Source of the DNA: Halocaridina rubra
Lineage: Eukaryota; Arthropoda; Malacostraca; Decapoda; Atyidae
Assembly: GCA_037179515.1 (NCBI GenBank)
Contig: JAXCGZ010009915.1
Coordinates: forward strand, 1-64,000
Direction of reading: 5' to 3'
DNA: 64,000 bases
The notes below the pieces were generated by a model, which saw nothing but the letters and a program-made list of their open reading frames with translations, did not search any database and was not told the origin of the DNA. This document shows positions 21,201-30,200 of the stretch, in pieces; the first letter of the stretch is position 1, and each line of letters opens with the position of its first letter. Position numbers and translations under genes: made by a program.

Positions 21201-24200
21201 GATTCTGCTCCCACTCGTTATCATCCCCATCTACCATTCTCATACCTCGACCATGCACTCGCTCATTCACCTCTCTTACAACTCCATCAATATACAAATT
21301 GAACAGCCATGGTGACATCACACATCCCTGTCTCAGTCCCACACTCACTGGAAACCACTCACTCACTTCATTCCCTACCCTAACACAAGCTCTACTGCCT
21401 CATACAAACTCTTCACTGCATGCAACAATTTACCATTAATTCCATAAAATCTCAAAACATTCCACATAGCCTCTATCAACTCTTATCATATGCTTTCTCC
21501 AGATCCAAAAATGCAAAACACACATCCTTACCCTTTGCTAAATATTTCTCACATAACTGCCTAACTATAAAAATCTGATCTATACAACCTCTACCTCTCC
21601 TAAAACCACTCCGCACTTCTGCGATCACATATTCTGTCTTATCCTTAATCCTATTAACCAGTATCCTATCATACACTTTTCCTACCACACTCAACAAACT
21701 TATACCCCTAAAATTACTGCATTCATACATATCTCCCTTACCTTTGCATAGGGGCACTATACATGCAATCACCCATTCCACTGGCACCAATGACAACATA
21801 AAGCATATATTAAACACTCACATTAACCATTCCAATGCAGTCACACCCCCTTCTTTCAACATCTCCGCTCTCCGCTCTCACACCATCTATTCCAGGTGCT
21901 TTACCTGCTTTCGCTTCATACAATGCCCTTTTCACCTCCTCTCTTGTAATCTCTCTCTCATTTTCATCTCCCATTACTGGCCCTTGAACCCCTCCCACTG
22001 CCACTATAGCTGCCTCTCTATCTTCCTCAACATTCAGCAAGCACTCAAAATATTCTGCCCATCTTTATCTGTCCATTCACATCTTTCACTGTCTCTTCCA
22101 TCCTCGATCCACCCTTCCTTACTCTCTTCACTTCTTTCCAAAACTTCTTTTTATTCTCCTCATATGACCTACTAAAATCCTGTCCCCACCTAACATTTGC
22201 CAACCTCTTCTCTTCCTCTACCTTCCGCTTGGTTTCCACATTTTTCTCCCTATATCTTTCATACTTCTCCCTACTTTTACACTGCAGCCATTCCTCAAAA
22301 GCCCTCTTTTTTCTCTTCCACCTTCATTTTCACCCCTTCATTCCACCACTCGCTGCCCCTCCTCATGCCACCTCCAACAAACCTCTTTCCACACACATCA
22401 CTTGCATGTACCACAAAACATTCTTTCATCAACCCCCATTCCTCCCCTAACTCCCCAACTTCTCTTTCTTTTACCCTGTCATATGCCACTCTCAACCTGT
22501 CCTGATATTCCTGTCTCTTCTCTGGCTTTTTCAACTCTTCCACCTTCACTATTTCCCTTCTACATCCCCCCACACTATTTCCCCACTCCTTTGCTACTAC
22601 CACTTTTGCTTCAACCAAAAAATGATCAGACATCCCAGGAGCCACACCCCTGAATGCATGTACATCTTTCACTCTACCAACCATGCTCTTTGCTACCAAC
22701 ACATAATCCATCAATGCTCTTTCTTTCACTCTTCCATTTGCCACTCTCATCCATGTATACTTATTTATTAACTTCTTCTTAAATAAACTATTACCTATCA
22801 TCAACTCTTGCTCCACATACATATCTAACAGTCTCTCGCCACTCTCATTCCCACCTGGTACCCCATACTTTCCTACAACACCTTCTATCTCTCCATCACC
22901 CACTCTGGCATTCAAGTCACCCAACACAACTACATAGTTCCTTCTACTCAGACCATCCACACATCTAGTTAACTCATTCCAGAATTCATCCCGCTCTTCC
23001 TCACTTCTCTCACATCCTGGCCCATACGCACTAACAAAAGCCCAACATTCCCTTCCTATCCTAGCCCTCACCCACATCAGCCTAGATGACACTTCTTTCC
23101 ATTCCACTACCTGATTTACCATCCATTCACTCAGCAATAATGCCACACCTTCTCTCGCTCTCCCCCTTTCAACCCCAGACACCCTACCCGTCACATCACC
23201 AAATGCCACTTCTCCTTTTCCTTTCATCTTCGTCTCACACAATGCCAATACATCCATCCTCCTCCTACCAAACATATATCCAATCTCACATCTTTTGCTC
23301 TCTATCGTACTACAACCACGCACATTTAGACACCCCAAAACTAGAGTTTGGGGAGAAGTTATTCTCCCCTCTACTCCCCTTCTTCTTTGACGTCTCGCAG
23401 GAGGTTGATACAAGGGAAGGGATTCCTAGTCCCCCCGCCCCGTCCACTTTTAATCGCCTTTTACGACACGCAGGGAATACGGTGAGGCTATTCTTTGATG
23501 TTGTATTGACAAAAAAAGAAGCAACTTCTTTGAAAATAGCTAGAGTCTTTGAAAATGGATCTTTGAAATAATAATTAAATAGAATGCTATGTTGTGTTGA
23601 TTTTGTGAAGGAAAAAGTAAAAGAATATTCATTTCTTACAATTGGCCTTGATAGCATTTCCTTATACTTCATGCATATATCACAGCTATATGACACTTCT
23701 TCAGCATAAACAAAGCACATCTCGTTTTTTACACAAGCATCCTTTAATAGCTGAATCAGTCTCTTATAAGTGGGATGACCAAATTGTTGGTGTAGTTTTT
23801 CAATTTTTTTCTTCTTTTTTATCATCACCTAAGGTTAACATTATTTCTTCTGTTTTCTTCCAAACTTCCTTCCCATCTCTAAGCTGAAAGCAATAGTGTC
23901 CTGAAGAAGTGCACCTCAATTTAATTTTTTTCCCATGTATTATCGCAATATCATCTTCCAAGTCCAATCTCATTGTGCTCTCTTCATTGATTTCTTGCTG
24001 AATAGAAGGGGAATAGAGTAATTCACCACTGCAGCTGTTATATATGCTTTGTTACCCATAATTTTCACTGGAAATTTTATCTTCTTCATTGATTTGTACA
24101 CATTACCGTCACCAAATCTAAATGTTGCTTCACTTTCTTCCTCTTCTATCATCAATTTCTCCTCTTCTGATAACATCAGTATATACGATTTCGACTAGTC

Positions 24201-27200
24201 AATACCACAAACTGTAGAACTGCATGCTGTATCGAGAATAGCATAACTAATAGATTCTGTTATCAATACCGACATTATTTCAGGACTTTCAACAACAGCA
24301 TATGACTCAGCTTCGTATACTTCTTTATTTGCACTATTTACATATACATTTCTCGGACATGATGGAGACAAATGGTCCTCGGATTCACATAACACTCTCT
24401 AACTTTACCATATTTATCAGCAGAGTATTTTTGGCCACCCTTCTCACTCCTATTTGCTATGTTTCTTCTTCTAAATCCTACACGGCCTCTTCCCCTCGTG
24501 ACTATATTTACATCCTCTGTTAAACACTGGCTCAGATTTTACTACTACTGCAGGAGTCTTACCTAGGCCTACATTACATGACACTGCACCCAATGACAAT
24601 ACTTCTTGGCTTCCAAAATATTTCTTTATGGCTTGCTGCATGGACATAAATTATTTTTCTGGTTCACTGAGAGATACTGCTGTCAACACTATTTGCTTGT
24701 CTTTAACCTCTAGCCCAGCATTGTCCAGTAGTTTGAATGCTAAAATACACGTTGGTATAGTCACGTTGTACTTCCTTAAAACTGCACTTCTTTTCACAAA
24801 TTCCATAATATACTTCTCCATAGTGTCTTCCTTTCCCTTTTTATATCTATCGAATTTTGTCCATGATTCATACGCTGATGACATTACATCCTTTTTATAC
24901 CATTTATCCAAGTAGCCTAGCAAAACTTTCACTCCGTCGTCATTTGCTAATTTTTCAATGTCAACCTCATCAAAAATCTTACCCCTCCCCTCGCTTCCTT
25001 CAGGGAATAATAGGGCAATTGTCATAGCTTGTTTCTTATTTTCAATATTTGTGTTACCTTGCCATGCTTTTAATTCTTGTATCCAGCAGTTGTAACTTTT
25101 GTCTCCTCCAAACATCGGCACTCGTGCTTGTCCACAATCGCAATTGTCGGTCATCTTTTCTTCGTTATTTTCGTCTTAATACTCGTCAATTTCCTTCCAC
25201 CTGCCACAAACCACGTTCTGCTACCATTTGTTGAGCTCACAGATCAATGTGGCTGGATAAATCAGTGACAGACATACAAGATATATCTTTAATATTGTAG
25301 CCAAAAGATAACATCGTATACCGACCACTTCTCTACAATCCACACCTCATCTCAACATAAACAAACAAACAAACGACGCTCGAGAAGTGCAATATCGTAC
25401 AAAATAATTTGAACAGAATTAACACCAACTGACAGAGTAGGTTGAGGGACACACTGGTATACATAAATTATCATCATAGCTTAACTTCTCATTTGACCAC
25501 AAATCTAAAATTCTGTTGTCAGTTATTAATCATTCAGGCCTTCATATGAATTAATATAATTTTTCACATCACACACCATCATGGGTAGTGGAATACAATA
25601 AAAAAAATAAGTATTCATTAACAAAAGGTTCTTATTAACAGTATTTTAATCCTTATATAGCAGATAACCTACATATTGGTTTACAAGAGCATGGCATATG
25701 ACCTACATGCTATGTACTCATAGAAGCTTCTTTACAGTGCATTTCAAATAGCTGAGTTATGGTTTCCCAAAACCAAATTCGCAACCAACTTTCCCAGCCC
25801 TCCAAGACCCTACCAGAACCTTCATGAGCCTACAAAAAAAATCAGAGTCTAACAGCTCAACAGAATTTTGTGTGTGTATTATTTACCAGGAGGCAGTTGA
25901 CCTAACACAAGGTTTTGGAAATATATGTAATTTTTTTTTTTATCTATATTTACTATAACCTGTAAAATAAACATTTACTAAAAAAAATTAATGATATACA
26001 AAAGGTAAACAAATTTAGATAACTAACCCATGAGTTAGATGTCTCCGTTGATAGGCTTCTAGTTCATCAACTAATTGCGTGTTGCGAGTATGAAGGTGTC
26101 GAAGCTCATCACGTAACTTTTCTCTGTCAGTAGCCAAAGCTTCTCGTGCCTCACGTTCAGCTCTAAAGTCACCCTGGTATACTTCAACCTTTAAAAAAAA
26201 TTTTTTTTTAATTATTTCTGGCAATTTTAAGACTTAAAATTAGGAAAAAAGGAAACCTTTATGTATGATAGTGGTCAATTCTGACTGAATTAGGTGTTAT
26301 AATCAATTTTATATGGTATGAAAACAAATTATGAAAAAAGTTTGTCCTTTATGCAGTTATGCATACTTTGTAACTTTCTATAGTACCTGAGCTCTAAGAA
26401 TAGCAATGGTTTCCCCTTCACTCATACGCTCTGCTAAATTTGCCTTGGTCTGGCCCAATTCTTTCTTGACCCTGGAGAGTTCTTCATTTTTAGCAGACAA
26501 GAGTTCCTCATAGGACATAAGTTTTGCAGTTGCTTCATCATACTTTTCACTAATTGATTTAATCTGCAATAAATATGACAACTTGACATATGTTACTTCC
26601 TGTGTAAGATAAAAATACACTTTCCACAGTAACCTTATGACAAAGATAACATACATTATATTTTGCATTCAAAACAGGACAATAGTGTATCTCACCTATT
26701 CAGTTATTGAAAATTTATCTGGAGAACTAGAAGAGTCTAGGGACAAGAAAAAACTCGTAAATAAGCTAAAAATATAGTATGGTGATGCATTCAATTGATC
26801 CTGCAAGGTATGTATATTTGACAACCTTGTTGTTCGAAGTCATTAACAGTTTTTCAGGATAAAACTGGTGTAAACACTGTCCTCTAAGTAAAATCTAACT
26901 GACCTTGACTTCATAATACTGATCATTTTGAAAATCTCTATCAGTACGATCCCTTAACTCTTGAAGTTCATTTTTCAAACGGCTGATCTCGGCATGGGAT
27001 CTTGTAAGTGCCGCCCTTTCATCACTATTCTTCTGTCTCTCATTCGTTAGAGCTGCTTCAAGAGCATCAACCTTGTATGAGAAAAATATTAAATCAAACA
27101 TTTATGGTAAATTATTTATATAATAAGTCATATTTCTACTTTTGAACAAAACTAACAGATTTTCTTCTAGAAGTAAAAGCTCAAGTTTCTTCACAAGTAT

Positions 27201-30200
27201 TTGAAAGCACATACTCTGGTTTGATGCTCTCTATATCATCCTTTTTCATCCAGGGCTTCTTAGAACCCCAAGTATCCGATAGCTTACCAGTCTTGCTTGA
27301 AGGATTAATAAAAGTAATATATTCTGATATGAGAGTAAAACGAAATTACAGATTACTGATTTGTGTACAGCATAGCCTATCAAAGTGAGGAGTTGAGCAT
27401 CTTCTGCCAGCCAGAGCTCATCATCTTTCTCTGAATGCTCTTCCTTCCATTTCCTGGGGCAGGGGACAAAAATATCACCTCCTTGATCCCTGCATGTCAC
27501 AAAAATGTACTAAATGGGGTAAAGAACGAGGACACCTTTAAATTTTCCTCATGTAAAGTCATGCCAAAATTGAGGAAGTTCGGAAAGGAAAAACACTAGT
27601 AACTGGGTGCCTGAATACGTGTGAGTTGCAGAACAAATGAAAGTAAAAGTGAGGAGACTGGTAGCATGTATATGCAAAGAAAGTTAGATGTCCTAGCACT
27701 GAGTGACACAAATTTTACTGAGTGTGTGCATTTACTTGGCCAACCCCTCTTACAAGGGTAATTCCTGCTTTTGTTCGTTGATAGCATTTACCGTCAGTTG
27801 CTTGAATACTGACAGTTGCTTCAGTAATTCAAGATTCAAACTTATTTCTATCAATAAATTACTGATAATGAAAAAGTACCAATAGTTGAATAATACAACT
27901 TAATATGAGATACCTCTATATAACCATTGTTAAAAATTTCCTCCAGAGTAAAACTGTTGAGAAAGGCTGCATTAAAAAGTAAATTAGATACCAAAAATAT
28001 AAATAATTAAAAATTCAGTTGTAGCAATGTAAAAAATAAAATGGGTAAACATAATAAATATATCATCCAAGGGAAGACAACAACTAAATAAAAGCGTACT
28101 TCCTCCCTCTCCGATACAAATGATGCATAAAAGACTTTCAACTGTGATGCTACTAAGTATTATGTACTGTATCTCTATTGTTAGTCTAGTTAGTTAATTT
28201 TAAAACTCTTAGACAGTTACATGAAAAATTAATAATTTACTATATTACATAAACCGTCAATAATCCAGCAGTGCTCCTCTGTGTCAATTCTATTTCCAAG
28301 TGGTAAAATCGCCAAAAATTATTACAGCATGCTTAACATTAACGAGAAAAATAAAATGCTTTTTTGTAAGCATCCTCAATTGTTAGATTTCTTTAGTAAC
28401 AGATGGAGCAGGGTCATAACGTCAGTTACTGAAAACAACGTGAATCTCTTGATTAGTGTTTCATAAATTTTGAGAATTAGTGGTGCGCAATTATTTTATT
28501 TTATTATCATTTAATGGGTCATGTATACCGACAGTAATATTTTTTTAATAAATACTCAGTATGAACGTTCCACGGCAAAAGCATGAAATTTTCACCATTG
28601 TTCATTGACGTAAAGACTGGTTGTGCCTTTTCAATTTCAATTTTCCCATTCACAAATAATGCCTTCTCCTGCCTCAGACAGTGCAATGGCTACAACCAAA
28701 CAGAAAATTACAAAATTATATAATAAACACTCACTATCCACCCACTAATCGCAAAATTCTGATCAAGGTCACTCTTATGCATGCTGTGCATTACGAACAA
28801 GATCAAGTCATTATCAACGCAAATATCCTTTAACCAGGCTTCAGGTCTCCCTAGTTTACCTTAGACCATCATAAGGGATTGATTTCACTCATGGATTTAA
28901 CTGTCTAAGAAGTTAAAATGTTATCTAGTATTATCTACAAAAGGATAAACCCCTAACCTCTTCTCTTAGCATTGCTGCCTCTTCTTTCAGTCGTTTCTTT
29001 TCCATAACTTCCACAGGATCCTGCAGTGCAAAATTATAAAATATAAACATGCAGAGAATAACCAGCATATTGAAATCTACATCTTCCACTACCAAAATAT
29101 CTGCTACAGAGGAAGGTTTGTAAAGAAACTAAAGAGAAATATTTAGTACTAAACAGTACTTATACCTACTGAGGCTTCCCTATTACAAATACCAACAATG
29201 CGAGGAAAATACAGTGAATAAAAGAAAAAGAAAAGAAAAACAGAAAATACTGTGTAAGCACTAAAAATACTGATTTACATAGCTTCCTGCATATCTAGAA
29301 TCACTGCAACAAACCTTAGCTGGAGAGGCTGGTGATAAGGCCTGAGTTAGGGAAGTATCAACTTTGCTCTGCAAGTTGCGGCAGCGTTCTTGAAGAAGTG
29401 ATGCTTCTTCCTGGGCTCTCTGAACCTCAGCTTCAAGACCTTCCACCTTGGTGCAATAATAACATATTCAAGTATTAGCAACAAAAATGTTACATACATA
29501 TTATGCATCATACTAAAAATAAGATCTTGGCATGATGGAAATCTTCAATTTTCAACAATGCTTCTTGGTACCATTAAATATAGATAAAACATATAAAGTA
29601 GATGAAATGAAATCAAGATGGGAACATTTATATGCTGAAGATAGTTACTGATTGATAAGGGAATTAAATATGTGTTACATATATCTGACGGAAAAATTAC
29701 AATACTAACTCTTGGCTGTCAAATTTATCCAAACCATAGGTAAAATTAAAACAGCTCACTCTACCTATTAATCTATACAGCAAAGAACAAACAATGTACA
29801 TACAATAACTAACATATAGCAGAAATTACTATACACCTAAATGGGTTCATACTATAGTGATATTTTAAATAAAAAAAAATATATATATACTAGGTGAAAG
29901 GATAAGAAAATCCACATTTGTATTCCTCACTTGTTATGAGAGCCAAGTAAATGGGAAAGGGGAGCAATGGGCTGACAATCCCTGCCTCCCTCAAATACTT
30001 TTCAATGCCACAATAAGCTCATAAGAATGGGTGATGCCATGTAGGGTATGGTAAAGCACTTCTGCCTCTCTCTTTTGTTCTGCTATGGCAGGCAACCGTA
30101 ATGCTTCAAATGGAAAAGTTTGAAAAAATAGTAAAGCCTAATTACTTATAAAAACAATGTTTTTTCAAGGGCATACCTGCTTATGAGTGTCATGGAGCTC

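Noticed and set aside
23086..23571. 161-codon plus ORF
   Set aside because: Only its last 25 codons (Copia RNase H end) are real coding signal; the rest is the antisense of the LINE 5' region.
23310..23828. 172-codon minus ORF
   Set aside because: The first third is Copia integrase zinc domain, but the rest reads antisense through the RNase H end and the LINE 5' region; a chance fusion.
27246..27500. 84-codon minus ORF inside the optineurin intron (charged, with KWKEEHSEKDDELW)
   Set aside because: No splice sites with a phase fitting neighbouring exons and no similarity to the family; possibly a repeat.
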